From the NCBI GenBank assembly GCA_017474285.1, contig JAFVHT010000038.1:1-48189 (forward strand): a stretch of DNA of 48,189 bases. The letters run 5' to 3'. Shown piece by piece: positions 37,753-47,389 of this stretch. The notes beneath the pieces are model-generated. The model made no database searches. It had not been told where the DNA came from and saw only the letters and a list, made by a program, of their open reading frames with translations. A program made the position numbers and the translations under genes. The stretch is from Acetobacter sp. Lineage in GTDB: Bacteria; Pseudomonadota; Alphaproteobacteria; Acetobacterales; Acetobacteraceae. Each line of letters opens with the position of its first letter. The stretch's first letter is position 1.

Positions 37753-39164
37753 TGAGCAAAACAACCATGAAACCTCTATGGACCCGTCATGAACTCGAAA
37801 TCGCCACAAAAGGGCGCTTTCTCGGAGAAAGCACTCTTGATGTTTTTGGTGTTTCCATTGATACGCGTACCCTCCGTGCGGGGGATTTATTTATTGCACT
37901 TAAAGGTTATAACAGCAACGGGCACGCCTACGTCACAACAGCTTTAGAACGCGGAGCACACGCTGTTATGGTACATGATGTCTCTTGTTACCCGCCTGAC
38001 CCGCGCATTCTCCGTGTCACTGACACAATGGCAGGGTTGCAAGCCTTAGGACATGCTGCTCGTGCACGATTTCACGGTAAAACCATTGCTATTACCGGTA
38101 GTGTGGGAAAAACCACCACAAAAGAAATGATCCGTTTATGCCTCAGCGCGTACGCTCCAACACACGCTGCCGAAGCTTCCTATAACAATCATTGGGGCGT
38201 ACCGCTAACGCTTGCCCGACTCCCTCGTGACTCGGCATTTTGTGTCAGCGAAATTGGTATGAACCATCCCAACGAAATTTTACCCCTTGCACACATGGTA
38301 CGCCCTGATGTTGCACTTATAACAACCATAGGAACCGCTCATTTAGGACATATGGGCAGTTTAGAGGCTATAGCACAAGAAAAAGCCTCTCTCTTTCTCG
38401 CGCTTTCTAAAAAAGGCATTGCCATTGTACCAGAAGAAAGTCACGGATTACCTTTCATGGTTCAGGCTACCCAACAAGTGGGGGCTATATTATGGCAAAC
38501 AGGCACACACTCTAAAAGTCAAATCCGCTACAAACTATTGAAACATGATTCACATGGAACACAATTTGAAATCTTTTTTGCGGGGGAGGTTTTTCCTGTC
38601 CACCTCGCTTCACCCGGTTTACACCTCGTCCATGATGCAGTAAACGCGCTCGCTGCCTGTGCTGCTTGTACCGATTTCAGAAAAAGTTTTCCTAAAGCAA
38701 TCATGGCTTTAGCCTCTTTTTATCCTAGCGAAGGAAGAGGTGCTATAAGCACAATAGCACAAGGGCGAATAATGCTCCTAGACGAAAGCTATAATGCCTC
38801 AAGCACATCTATTCGGGCGGCTCTTAGCGTACTCCGCCTCTGTCCTGCACACCGCCGTCTTGCTGTTTTAGGAGATATAGGTGAACTTGGTTCCTTCGCT
38901 GCTACAGAACATCACGCGTTAGCTGATCCTATCTCTACCGCTGCTGACTTGGTTTTTTGTTGTGGACCTTCTATGAAAACTCTTTTTGACGCGCTTCCCC
39001 AAACTCATCAAGGTGCATGGGCTAAAACCTCCGCAGAACTTACCCCTCTCTTAATCAACCAAATAAAAACGGGAGATTCCATCCTCGTTAAAGGGAGTTT
39101 AAGCAGTCATATGCGTGTTATTGTACAAGCCCTAAAGACGCTCTCTCAAGAGGATATTATCTAA
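37752..39164 (+). CDS. murF: UDP-MurNAc-tripeptide:D-Ala-D-Ala ligase
   Basis: MurF adds the D-Ala-D-Ala end to the UDP-MurNAc-tripeptide. The 470-residue product has the ATP-binding ITGSVGKTTTKEMI, the fold segment NNHWGVPLTLAR and SEIGMNHPNEI, and DESYNASSTSIRAAL in the central domain. The start ATG overlaps the murE stop, and the stop overlaps the mraY start by one base (TAATG), so the block is translationally coupled. Length is normal. Confidence 0.95.
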   Translation: MSKTTMKPLWTRHELEIATKGRFLGESTLDVFGVSIDTRTLRAGDLFIALKGYNSNGHAYVTTALERGAHAVMVHDVSCYPPDPRILRVTDTMAGLQALGHAARARFHGKTIAITGSVGKTTTKEMIRLCLSAYAPTHAAEASYNNHWGVPLTLARLPRDSAFCVSEIGMNHPNEILPLAHMVRPDVALITTIGTAHLGHMGSLEAIAQEKASLFLALSKKGIAIVPEESHGLPFMVQATQQVGAILWQTGTHSKSQIRYKLLKHDSHGTQFEIFFAGEVFPVHLASPGLHLVHDAVNALAACAACTDFRKSFPKAIMALASFYPSEGRGAISTIAQGRIMLLDESYNASSTSIRAALSVLRLCPAHRRLAVLGDIGELGSFAATEHHALADPISTAADLVFCCGPSMKTLFDALPQTHQGAWAKTSAELTPLLINQIKTGDSILVKGSLSSHMRVIVQALKTLSQEDII

Positions 39165-40258
39165 TGCTCTATATGTTGGCTTCTCATGGATTTCACCATG
39201 GACACATCACCGTTCTCAATCTTTTACGCTATATTTCATTTCGTGCAGGCTGTGCTTGTTTGACGGCTTTAATTCTGAGCCTCATTTTAGGAAAACCCTT
39301 TATTACAGCCCTACGGCGGATTCAACGTCATGGACAGCCTATTCGTACACTAGGACCAGAAAGACACATCATTGAAAAAGCAGGTACCCCAACTATGGGT
39401 GGAGTACTCATTTTAACCACTTTAAGCCTTTCCACATTGCTTTGGAGCGATCTTAGTAATGGATTTATTTGGGCAGTGTGGCTCACCATGTTAGGGTTCG
39501 GTGCTGTTGGTTTTATTGATGATTACCGAAAGCTTGCTCAAAACGATACAAAAGGTCTTTCTAAACGATCCCGACTAAGTACTGAATTTTTGATCTCACT
39601 TTTATGCGGTTTGTGGCTGCAATCTCTTATGCCCAAAGCACTCGCTTACACGCTTGTTTTCCCTTTTGTAAAAGACTTTGTTCTTCCTCTCGGTTTTCTC
39701 TATTTAATTTTTATTATGATAACCATTACAGGATTTGGTAATGCTGTTAATTTCACAGATGGGCTTGATGGGCTCGCTATAGGAGCTGTACTCATTGCTA
39801 CACTCGTCTTTGCTATTTTATGCTACCTTGTCGGTAACCACAGCTTCGCCGATTATTTACAAATCCATGCTGTTCATGGAACTGGTGAGCTTGCTGTCTT
39901 TTGTGCAGCTCTTATAGGATCTGGGCTTGGGTTTTTATGGTTTAACGCGCCTCCTGCTTCTGTGTTTATGGGAGACACAGGTTCTCTCTCTCTTGGCGGA
40001 GGACTTGGAGCTTTATCGGTCGCCATTAAGCATGAGCTTGTTTTATGTATTGTGGGGGGACTTTTCGTTGCAGAGACTTTTTCTGTTATTATTCAAGTAC
40101 TTTGGTATAAACGCACAAAAAGACGTGTTTTTCTTATGGCGCCGATCCATCACCATTTTGAAAAAAAAGGCTGGGCTGAACCAAAAATTGTTATCCGTTT
40201 TTGGATTATCGCCCTTGTGTTAGGCTTATGCGGTTTAGCAACACTTAAACTACGATGA
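39164..40258 (+). CDS. mraY: Phospho-MurNAc-pentapeptide transferase
   Basis: MraY moves the MurNAc-pentapeptide phosphate to undecaprenyl phosphate, forming lipid I. The 364-residue protein is a ten-helix membrane enzyme. It has GTPTMGGVLI, DDYRKLAQNDTKGLS (the Asp-Asp pair), NAVNFTDGLDGLAIG and APIHHHFEKKGW, all family marks. Length is normal. It lies in coupled order between murF and murD. Confidence 0.96.
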   Translation: MLYMLASHGFHHGHITVLNLLRYISFRAGCACLTALILSLILGKPFITALRRIQRHGQPIRTLGPERHIIEKAGTPTMGGVLILTTLSLSTLLWSDLSNGFIWAVWLTMLGFGAVGFIDDYRKLAQNDTKGLSKRSRLSTEFLISLLCGLWLQSLMPKALAYTLVFPFVKDFVLPLGFLYLIFIMITITGFGNAVNFTDGLDGLAIGAVLIATLVFAILCYLVGNHSFADYLQIHAVHGTGELAVFCAALIGSGLGFLWFNAPPASVFMGDTGSLSLGGGLGALSVAIKHELVLCIVGGLFVAETFSVIIQVLWYKRTKRRVFLMAPIHHHFEKKGWAEPKIVIRFWIIALVLGLCGLATLKLR

Positions 40259-41661
40259 ATATCCCTGCCCATCCTCATACGCTTTTTAAAGGACAGCGTT
40301 TTGCTGTTTTTGGTTTAGGACGTAATGGCCTATCGGCTGTTTGCGCTTTAGCCATGTATGGAGCTCATGTTCAAGCATGGGACGACACAGAAGCCACCCG
40401 ATCCGCCCTTAAACAACATCTCTCCTCCTCTCAACAAAAACATGTTTACCTGGCACCGTTCACAACATTAGAGGGATTTACAGCTCTTATCCTTTCCCCT
40501 GGTATTCCCCACCATCTGCCCTATCCACACCCTATTGCGCAATATGCAAAACAAGCGGGTATCCCTATCCTCTCGGATGCCGAATTGCTTTATCGCGCTG
40601 TACGATCTTATGGTAGCCAGGCACGTTTTATTGGGATTACCGGCACCAACGGCAAATCAACCACAACAGCACTCCTTGCCCATATTTTCCACCAAGCAGA
40701 AATCCCCACAGCCGCAGGCGGTAATCTTGGACCTGCGGCTCTTTCCTTACCATTACTCCCTAATCGTGGGATTTATGTTTTGGAAATGTCCTCTTACATG
40801 CTTGAACGTTTAAAAAGCCTCCACTTTAACGCTGCATGCCTACTAAACCTGACCCCAGACCATTTAGACCGCCATGGGGACATGACGGGCTATACTCACG
40901 CTAAAATGCATATTTTTAACCATCAAACACCGCAAGATCTCGCTGTTATTGGGGTTGATGATCCTCTATGTCGACACATTGCCCACACTCTTTTTCAAAA
41001 AAGAAATGTAATCTGTGAAACAATTTCAACAACTGACCCTACAAGCACTTATTTTGGAGAAAACGGCACTCTTTGGCACCATGATCACGTGTTAGCACAT
41101 ACTGGTCCGACACTCCTCGGCTGCCACAACATGCAAAATGCAGCCGCAGCAGTCGCTATGGCACGTTTTATGGGAATATCTGATCAGGCTGTTGCACAGG
41201 CTCTTCTCTCTTTTCCAGGACTACCACATCGCCAAAAACGTGTAGCAACGTGTCATAACATTACTTTTATAGACGATAGCAAAGCCACTAATGCCGAGGC
41301 AACGTCATGGGCGTTAGAATGTTACGAAAAAGTTATTTGGATCGCAGGCGGGTTAGCAAAAGACAATGGTATTACACCCCTAATCCCCCTTTTTCATCGT
41401 CTTGTTCATACTTTTCTAATCGGCAAAGATGCACCAATACTAGCATCAACCCTTGCCGCCCATCACGTTCCCTATTCTATGGTAGACACTTTAGAAAACG
41501 CTGTACCGGCTGCTTATCACGAAGCACGGCGTACTTCTACCACTATTATCTTGCTTTCACCAGCCTGTGCAAGTTTTGACCAATTCGCTAATTTTGAAGC
41601 CCGCGGTATCCGTTTTCAGGAACTCGTTCAAAACATTTGCCAAACCGCACAGGAATCATAG
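40255..41661 (+). CDS. murD: UDP-MurNAc-L-Ala:D-glutamate ligase
   Basis: MurD adds D-glutamate to UDP-MurNAc-L-Ala. The 468-residue product has GLGRNGLSAV at its start, GITGTNGKSTTTALLAHIF as the ATP loop, LEMSSYMLERL, NLTPDHLDRHG, and DDSKATNAEATSWALE with the C-terminal-domain signature. It overlaps mraY by four bases (ATGA). Length is normal. Confidence 0.95.
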   Translation: MNIPAHPHTLFKGQRFAVFGLGRNGLSAVCALAMYGAHVQAWDDTEATRSALKQHLSSSQQKHVYLAPFTTLEGFTALILSPGIPHHLPYPHPIAQYAKQAGIPILSDAELLYRAVRSYGSQARFIGITGTNGKSTTTALLAHIFHQAEIPTAAGGNLGPAALSLPLLPNRGIYVLEMSSYMLERLKSLHFNAACLLNLTPDHLDRHGDMTGYTHAKMHIFNHQTPQDLAVIGVDDPLCRHIAHTLFQKRNVICETISTTDPTSTYFGENGTLWHHDHVLAHTGPTLLGCHNMQNAAAAVAMARFMGISDQAVAQALLSFPGLPHRQKRVATCHNITFIDDSKATNAEATSWALECYEKVIWIAGGLAKDNGITPLIPLFHRLVHTFLIGKDAPILASTLAAHHVPYSMVDTLENAVPAAYHEARRTSTTIILLSPACASFDQFANFEARGIRFQELVQNICQTAQES

Positions 41662-41665
41662 TCAA

Positions 41666-42799
41666 ATGTCTGGGTATTCTCGTCTTGATAACTCTTCTTT
41701 TGGTCAATGGTGGAACACAATTGACCGCGGAACCCTTATTTGTACCTTTATCCTCATAGGGTTTGGTTATATTTTAGTGATGGCCGCAAGTCCTGCTGTT
41801 GCTCTTCGTATTGGTGCTTCTCGTAATATTTTTATTTTTAAGCAAGTTTTCTTTCTCACCATAGCAGGAGGAATTGTTGTTTTAACGTCTACACTCTCAC
41901 GCAAAGCTATTTTACAACTCTCTCTTTGGGGAGGTTTTATTATGCTCTGCGCTACGGTAATGACCCTTTTTCATGGATTAGATATTAAAGGCGCACGACG
42001 TTGGATTGCTTTGCCGGTAATGTCACTTCAGCCTTCAGAATTTCTTAAACCCTGCTTTGCCGTTGTTACTGGTTGGTTATTTGCTCAACATAATACGAGA
42101 CGTTATTTCCCAGGCCTATGGATCGCTCTTATACTCTATGCTTTTATAGCTTTTCTTTTACAAGCCCAGCCTGATATTGGTATGTTGACTGTAATTACCT
42201 CTGTACTTCTAACCCAATTCTTTGTTAATGGATTAAGTCTTGCTTTAGTTGGTGCGGGTGGACTTGTCATGGTCCTTGCCGGTATTAGTGCTTTTTTTAT
42301 TTTTCCACACGTACATTCTCGTATGGAACGTTTTTTACACCCCAACCTTGGTGACCATTACCAAATTGATACAGCCTTACGGGCTTTTGGTAATGGAGGT
42401 TTTTTAGGACGTGGACCTGGAGAGGGACGGGTCAAAAACTTATTACCTGACGCCCATGCCGATTTTGTTTTTGCTGTTGCCGGAGAAGAATATGGTTTCG
42501 TTGTCTGTATGCTGATACTTGGTCTCTTTTTAACAATTGTTATCCGGACTCTCCTCCGTATGATTCGTAACGATGACCCTTTTACTATTATTGCTGCAAC
42601 AGGGCTTATTACAGGATTTGGACTGCAAGCCTTTATCAATATGGCGTCCTCTCTTCATCTGATTCCAACCAAAGGAATGACATTGCCTTTCATTTCTTAC
42701 GGTGGTTCATCAGCTATGTCTGTTACACTCACAATTGGTATGACTTTAGCCTTAACACGAAAACGCCCGAGCCTCTATCCAAGCGAATATATACCCTGA
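41666..42799 (+). CDS. ftsW: FtsW, septal peptidoglycan polymerase (SEDS family)
   Basis: FtsW joins lipid II into glycan strands with FtsI. From ATG 41666 the 377-residue protein has multiple membrane helices and the SEDS marks GARRWIALPVMSLQPSEFLKP, QPDIGML with the catalytic-region Asp, GRGPGEGRVKNLLPDAHADF and TKGMTLPFISYGGSSAMS. The frame is open upstream inside murD, but the part before 41666 is murD coding text in another frame. It follows murD by four bases. Confidence 0.95.
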   Translation: MSGYSRLDNSSFGQWWNTIDRGTLICTFILIGFGYILVMAASPAVALRIGASRNIFIFKQVFFLTIAGGIVVLTSTLSRKAILQLSLWGGFIMLCATVMTLFHGLDIKGARRWIALPVMSLQPSEFLKPCFAVVTGWLFAQHNTRRYFPGLWIALILYAFIAFLLQAQPDIGMLTVITSVLLTQFFVNGLSLALVGAGGLVMVLAGISAFFIFPHVHSRMERFLHPNLGDHYQIDTALRAFGNGGFLGRGPGEGRVKNLLPDAHADFVFAVAGEEYGFVVCMLILGLFLTIVIRTLLRMIRNDDPFTIIAATGLITGFGLQAFINMASSLHLIPTKGMTLPFISYGGSSAMSVTLTIGMTLALTRKRPSLYPSEYIP

Positions 42800-42851
42800 A
42801 CCCTAGCACTTCTTAATCACCAATAAATCCCCTTTTCTAAACACAACTCAT

Positions 42852-44012
42852 ATGCTTCCTATGAATAATTCTCCTCCAAAATCGAGTACTATTGTTATTG
42901 CTGCAGGCGGAACAGGTGGACATTTTTTCCCTGCTGAAGCACTTGCCGAAATTCTCTATAATAGAGGGCACACACTCGTACTAATGACTGACTCACGCAC
43001 AGGAATACGTAAGAATGGCGTATTTTCTACCTGTCAACAATATGTCCTCTCTGGATCTGGTGTTGTTGGACTAACTCCCCTACGCGCCACTTATGCGGGT
43101 TTTACCCTCCTACACAGTGCGTGGAAAACACGTCATATTCTCTCAACCCTTTCCCCAGATGCCGTTGTAGGATTTGGGAGTTATTGCTCTGTCCCCCCCA
43201 TACTTGGCGCCCGCCTTTTAGGACGTCAAAGACCGACGCTTATTCTCCATGAAGGAAATGCTATACTTGGAAGAGCAAACGCCTTACTCTCTCGCTTTGC
43301 AGATATTATTGCAACTTCGTTTCCCACCGTTGCACGCCTACCGAAAAATGCTAAAATAACACTCACAGGTATGCCTGTACGCCCTGCCATTAGGGCGTTA
43401 GCCCATAAAGCGTGGGTTCCTCTCACCCAAGATCAAGATAGCCCTGTTAATGTACTTGTTTGGGGAGGCTCTCTTGGTGCTCGTATTTTTTCGCACGTCG
43501 TGCCTGAAGCTATTGGACAACTGCCTAATTTTCTACGTAGACGGCTCCACATTTTCCAACAAGCCCGCAAAGAAGACATTGAGTCTGTAAGATCAACTTA
43601 CGCCACTCTAGGAGTTGTTGCCCATGTTGAACCTTTTTTTCATCATGTTGCTGATCTTTTAGGAAATGCACATTTAGTAATTGGTCGTGCCGGTGGGTCA
43701 TCTATTGCAGAAATTACAACAGCAGGGCGCCCCTCTATCCTGATTCCTTTTCCTTCAGCTGCAAGTGATGAACAAACTCAAAATGCCCGCACAATAACCC
43801 AAGCACACGCAGGTTGGATGATTCGTGAAGCTGATTTTACAGCAGCAACGCTTGCCGCACACCTTAAAAACCTCTTTCTTGAACCTGAAAAACTAACTTG
43901 CGCGGCTCAGGCAGCAGCACAACTTGCCCGCCCTCACGCTGCTCAAGATTTAGCCAATACGGTCGAAGAAAGTCTTTCTCTTTCTTTGAAACGCCGTTTT
44001 ATGATCTCATAA
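42852..44012 (+). CDS. murG: UDP-GlcNAc:undecaprenyl-PP-MurNAc-pentapeptide GlcNAc transferase
   Basis: MurG adds GlcNAc to lipid I, giving lipid II. The 386-residue GT-B enzyme has the N-terminal glycine loop [18 protein letters not shown], the region [29 protein letters not shown], and [22 protein letters not shown] of the C-terminal sugar-nucleotide site. ATG 42852 is used; ATG 42861 is also possible. It is 52 bp after ftsW, one of the wider gaps in the cluster. Confidence 0.95.
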   Translation: MLPMNNSPPKSSTIVIAAGGTGGHFFPAEALAEILYNRGHTLVLMTDSRTGIRKNGVFSTCQQYVLSGSGVVGLTPLRATYAGFTLLHSAWKTRHILSTLSPDAVVGFGSYCSVPPILGARLLGRQRPTLILHEGNAILGRANALLSRFADIIATSFPTVARLPKNAKITLTGMPVRPAIRALAHKAWVPLTQDQDSPVNVLVWGGSLGARIFSHVVPEAIGQLPNFLRRRLHIFQQARKEDIESVRSTYATLGVVAHVEPFFHHVADLLGNAHLVIGRAGGSSIAEITTAGRPSILIPFPSAASDEQTQNARTITQAHAGWMIREADFTAATLAAHLKNLFLEPEKLTCAAQAAAQLARPHAAQDLANTVEESLSLSLKRRFMIS

Positions 44013-44040
44013 TACAAACCTATCATATCGAGACACATTC

Positions 44041-45474
44041 ATGAGAGCTTTGCCCTTATCTATCGGAACTATTCATTTTATTGGTATTGGCGGTATTGGT
44101 ATGTCTGGTATCGCTGAGGTGCTTTGTCTCCTTGGTTATTCTGTACAAGGGTCAGATATTACAGAAAACGCTAATATTCAGCGTCTACGAGCTTCGGGTA
44201 TTCCTATCACTATAGGACATGATGCTGCCAATTTAGGTAAGGCTCAAGTTGTTGTTATTTCAACCGCTATCAGCCCGGATAACCCTGAAGTTGTAGCGGC
44301 TCGAACACGTTTTATCCCTGTTGTTCGACGCGCTGAAATGCTTGCTGAACTTATGCGTTTACGCTGGTCAGTGGCCATAGGTGGTACCCACGGTAAAACG
44401 ACGACGACAAGTTTAGTTGCCGCTGTTATGGAGGCAGCCAAACTTGATCCAACAGTTATTAATGGAGGTATTATTGAAGCCTATGGCACTAATACCCGCA
44501 TGGGCAAAGGAGAATGGATGGTTGTAGAAGCCGATGAAAGTGACGGCTCTTTTCTTCGCCTGCCTTCCGTGATTTCTGTTGTTACAAGCATGGATCCTGA
44601 ACATCTCGATCATTGGGGAACCATCGAAGCCATGGAAGCCGGATATAGTCAATTTGTTTCCAATGTCCCTTTTTATGGTTTTGCCGTCTTGTGCAGTGAT
44701 CACCCTGCTGTACAAAAAATGATCCCTCAGATTTCAGACCACCGGATCATCACTTACGGGTTCTCTCCCCAAGCAGACGTTCGTGCAGAAAAAATCATTA
44801 CAGATAAATTAGGTGCCACATTTGATGTTATTCTAACTGACCGTATGACGAGACGTACCAGAAAAATAGGACCTTTCCGCTTGCCTATGTTAGGGATGCA
44901 TAACGTACAAAACGCTCTTGCTGCCGTGGCTATTGCCACAGAAATGAATATTAGTACAGAGGTTATCCGCTCAGGGCTAGCGAAGTTCCGCGGTGTTAAA
45001 CGGCGCTTTACACGCACTGGAGAAGTTTGCGGTATTACCATTATTGATGATTACGGACACCATCCGGTAGAAATTGCAGCTGTTCTCAAATCTGCCCGAC
45101 AAGCTGGTGCTAACAGAGTCATCGCCGTTATACAACCTCATCGCTATTCTCGACTCAAAACCTTATTTGAGGATTTTTGTACCTGTATGAATGATGCCAA
45201 TACAGTTATTGTAAGTGATGTCTACGCCGCAGGAGAAGATCCTTTACCCGACATTAACAGAGATAAACTCATTGAAGGACTACGTGAACGCGGTCACCGA
45301 TCTGTTGTTCCCCTTTCAAATCCTGCTCATCTTGCTGAAATGATCAATGCTATCGCTCTTTCTGGAGATTATATTGTATGCCTTGGTGCAGGAAGTATTA
45401 CCCATTGGGCACAAGCGCTTCCGTCAGAACTTGCTGCCTTGCAAAATCAAAGTCAACCCCCTAAAGTAACATAA
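44041..45474 (+). CDS. murC: UDP-MurNAc:L-alanine ligase
   Basis: MurC starts the stem peptide by adding L-alanine. The 477-residue product has [17 protein letters not shown] at the UDP-MurNAc site, [16 protein letters not shown] as the ATP loop, [24 protein letters not shown] and [10 protein letters not shown]. Length is normal. It follows murG by 28 bp with little upstream signal; the ATG is clear. Confidence 0.96.
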   Translation: MRALPLSIGTIHFIGIGGIGMSGIAEVLCLLGYSVQGSDITENANIQRLRASGIPITIGHDAANLGKAQVVVISTAISPDNPEVVAARTRFIPVVRRAEMLAELMRLRWSVAIGGTHGKTTTTSLVAAVMEAAKLDPTVINGGIIEAYGTNTRMGKGEWMVVEADESDGSFLRLPSVISVVTSMDPEHLDHWGTIEAMEAGYSQFVSNVPFYGFAVLCSDHPAVQKMIPQISDHRIITYGFSPQADVRAEKIITDKLGATFDVILTDRMTRRTRKIGPFRLPMLGMHNVQNALAAVAIATEMNISTEVIRSGLAKFRGVKRRFTRTGEVCGITIIDDYGHHPVEIAAVLKSARQAGANRVIAVIQPHRYSRLKTLFEDFCTCMNDANTVIVSDVYAAGEDPLPDINRDKLIEGLRERGHRSVVPLSNPAHLAEMINAIALSGDYIVCLGAGSITHWAQALPSELAALQNQSQPPKVT

Positions 45475-45525
45475 TATGCCTTTCAATAACGCAATACGTT
45501 TTCCTCTATAATAGATATAATAGAC

Positions 45526-46437
45526 ATGATCGCACAAGCTCTTTCTACAACACGCGGACGGCTCATTTCACAAGCACCGTTAGCTCCTCGTACTTGGTTT
45601 CGTGTTGGTGGAAAAGCTGAATGGTTATACCAACCGGCCGATAGTGATGACCTCGCTCAAACAATGCGCGCTCTTCCTCCTAGTGTGCCCGTTACTGTTC
45701 TTGGTGCGTGTTCCAATGTTATTATTCGCGACGGTGGCATAGAGGGACTTGTTATCCGATTAGCGCAAGGATTTTCAGACATTAGTCTTGAATCCGATGG
45801 TTTGGTAGTGGGGGGAGCTTGTCTCGACACAACTATTGCTGAACAAGCCGCACAAGCAGGGCTTTCTGGGTTAGAATTTTTATCGGGTATCCCTGGTACC
45901 CTCGGAGGGGCTGTACGTATGAATGCTGGTGCCTATCAGGCGGATATAGCAACTATTTTGGAATGGGTCGATATTGTAACACGCAAAGGTGAGATCATCA
46001 GGCTAAATAATACAGATTTACAATTTGGTTATCGTTGTTCTAACCTCCCTCAAGAAAGTATTGTTCTTCGTGCCCGCCTTCGTGGAACACCTGCAGATCT
46101 ATCAAACATTACCGCCCGCATGAATCAGATCCGTATCGCCCGCAAACAATCACAACCCATACGAGTCAGAACAGGTGGCTCTACTTTCCGCAACCCTGAC
46201 CCAAGCTGCACCCCCCTTAAAGCTTGGGAACTCATTGATGCAGCAGGCTGTAGAGGATTACGCTATGGAGATGCACAAATCAATGAGAAACACTGTAATT
46301 TTATGATCAATTTAGGGCATGCAACTGCTACAGATCTCGAAACTCTTGGCGAAAATGTCCGCAATCGAGTTTTTCAACATTGTGGTATCAACTTACAGTG
46401 GGAAATTAAACGACTTGGCAAACATACCTCAAAATAG
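45526..46437 (+). CDS. murB: UDP-N-acetylenolpyruvoylglucosamine reductase
   Basis: MurB reduces enolpyruvyl-UDP-GlcNAc to UDP-MurNAc using FAD and NADPH. The 303-residue type II enzyme has RVGGKAEWLYQP (the FAD site), VLGACSNVIIRDGG, LSGIPGTLGGAVRMNAGAY and GGSTFRNP with the catalytic Ser, and INEKHCNFMINLG near the end. It lies 51 bp after murC. The next gene's frame overlaps its tail by open-frame extension, but the real ddl start is later. Confidence 0.95.
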   Translation: MIAQALSTTRGRLISQAPLAPRTWFRVGGKAEWLYQPADSDDLAQTMRALPPSVPVTVLGACSNVIIRDGGIEGLVIRLAQGFSDISLESDGLVVGGACLDTTIAEQAAQAGLSGLEFLSGIPGTLGGAVRMNAGAYQADIATILEWVDIVTRKGEIIRLNNTDLQFGYRCSNLPQESIVLRARLRGTPADLSNITARMNQIRIARKQSQPIRVRTGGSTFRNPDPSCTPLKAWELIDAAGCRGLRYGDAQINEKHCNFMINLGHATATDLETLGENVRNRVFQHCGINLQWEIKRLGKHTSK

Positions 46438-46450
46438 AGGAAAGCTATTC

Positions 46451-47389
46451 ATGACTAAAATTAAACGCGTGACTGTTCTCATGGGCGGTATCTCTTCTGA
46501 AAGAGATGTTAGTCTCTCTTCTGGTACAAGCGTTGCCAAAGCATTAACAAGTCTTGGTCACCTTGTACAAACTATTGATGTTGATGCCGATTTAGCCCAC
46601 CTTATTCAGACATTAACAGCCCAAAAACCTGATGTTGTTTTTAATGCCCTACACGGATGTTTTGGAGAAGATGGTTGTATACAAGGTGTTTTAGACTGGC
46701 TTAATATCCCTTATACTCATTCTGGTGTACGGGCTTCCGCAACAGCTATGAACAAGGCAGCGGCTCGATCTGTTTTTATGGCAGCAGGTATTCCTATTGC
46801 TGAAGGGCGTGTTATCAACATTTCGACCCTTGCCCAAGAAGATCCTTTACCATGTCCCTATATTATCAAACCCCTTCGTGAGGGGTCTTCTGTTGGTCTT
46901 TCTATCGTCTATTCTGGCTCTAACACCCGTAATACCGTTGTACAAGAGTGGCGCTTTGGAGATCTAGCTCTTGTCGAAGACTATATTCCTGGTCGGGAAA
47001 TCTCAATCGGTGTTATGGCAGACCGTGCTCTAGCTATCACTGAAATTACCCCCTGTCAAGGTCACCCTGCTGTTTACGATTATACAGCTAAGTATACCCT
47101 CAACGGTTCTCGCCATACTTTGCCTGCACAAATAGATCCAGATATAGCGCGTTATGCTATGGATATTGCTGTTACAGCCCATCGAGCTTTAGGATGTTCT
47201 GGAGCAAGTAGAGCAGATTTTCGGCTTGACGACACACAAAAAGATAGACAAAGGCTTATTTTGTTAGAAGTTAACACTCAACCTGGTATGACAGAAACAT
47301 CACTTCTTCCAGAACAAGCCGCCTATTGTGGCATGAGTTACCCTGAACTCTGTAACTGGCTTATTACACAAGCAACTTGTCGGCAATGA
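46451..47389 (+). CDS. ddl: D-alanine-D-alanine ligase
   Basis: Ddl makes the D-Ala-D-Ala dipeptide used by MurF. From ATG 46451, with AGAGGAAAG just upstream, the 312-residue protein has VLMGGISSERDVSLSSG at its start, NALHGCFGEDGCIQGVLDWL, CPYIIKPLREGSSVGLS for ATP, and LLEVNTQPGMTETSLLPEQA at the magnesium site. The longer frame beginning at 46319 overlaps murB and is not needed. The stop overlaps ftsQ (ATGA). Confidence 0.96.
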   Translation: MTKIKRVTVLMGGISSERDVSLSSGTSVAKALTSLGHLVQTIDVDADLAHLIQTLTAQKPDVVFNALHGCFGEDGCIQGVLDWLNIPYTHSGVRASATAMNKAAARSVFMAAGIPIAEGRVINISTLAQEDPLPCPYIIKPLREGSSVGLSIVYSGSNTRNTVVQEWRFGDLALVEDYIPGREISIGVMADRALAITEITPCQGHPAVYDYTAKYTLNGSRHTLPAQIDPDIARYAMDIAVTAHRALGCSGASRADFRLDDTQKDRQRLILLEVNTQPGMTETSLLPEQAAYCGMSYPELCNWLITQATCRQ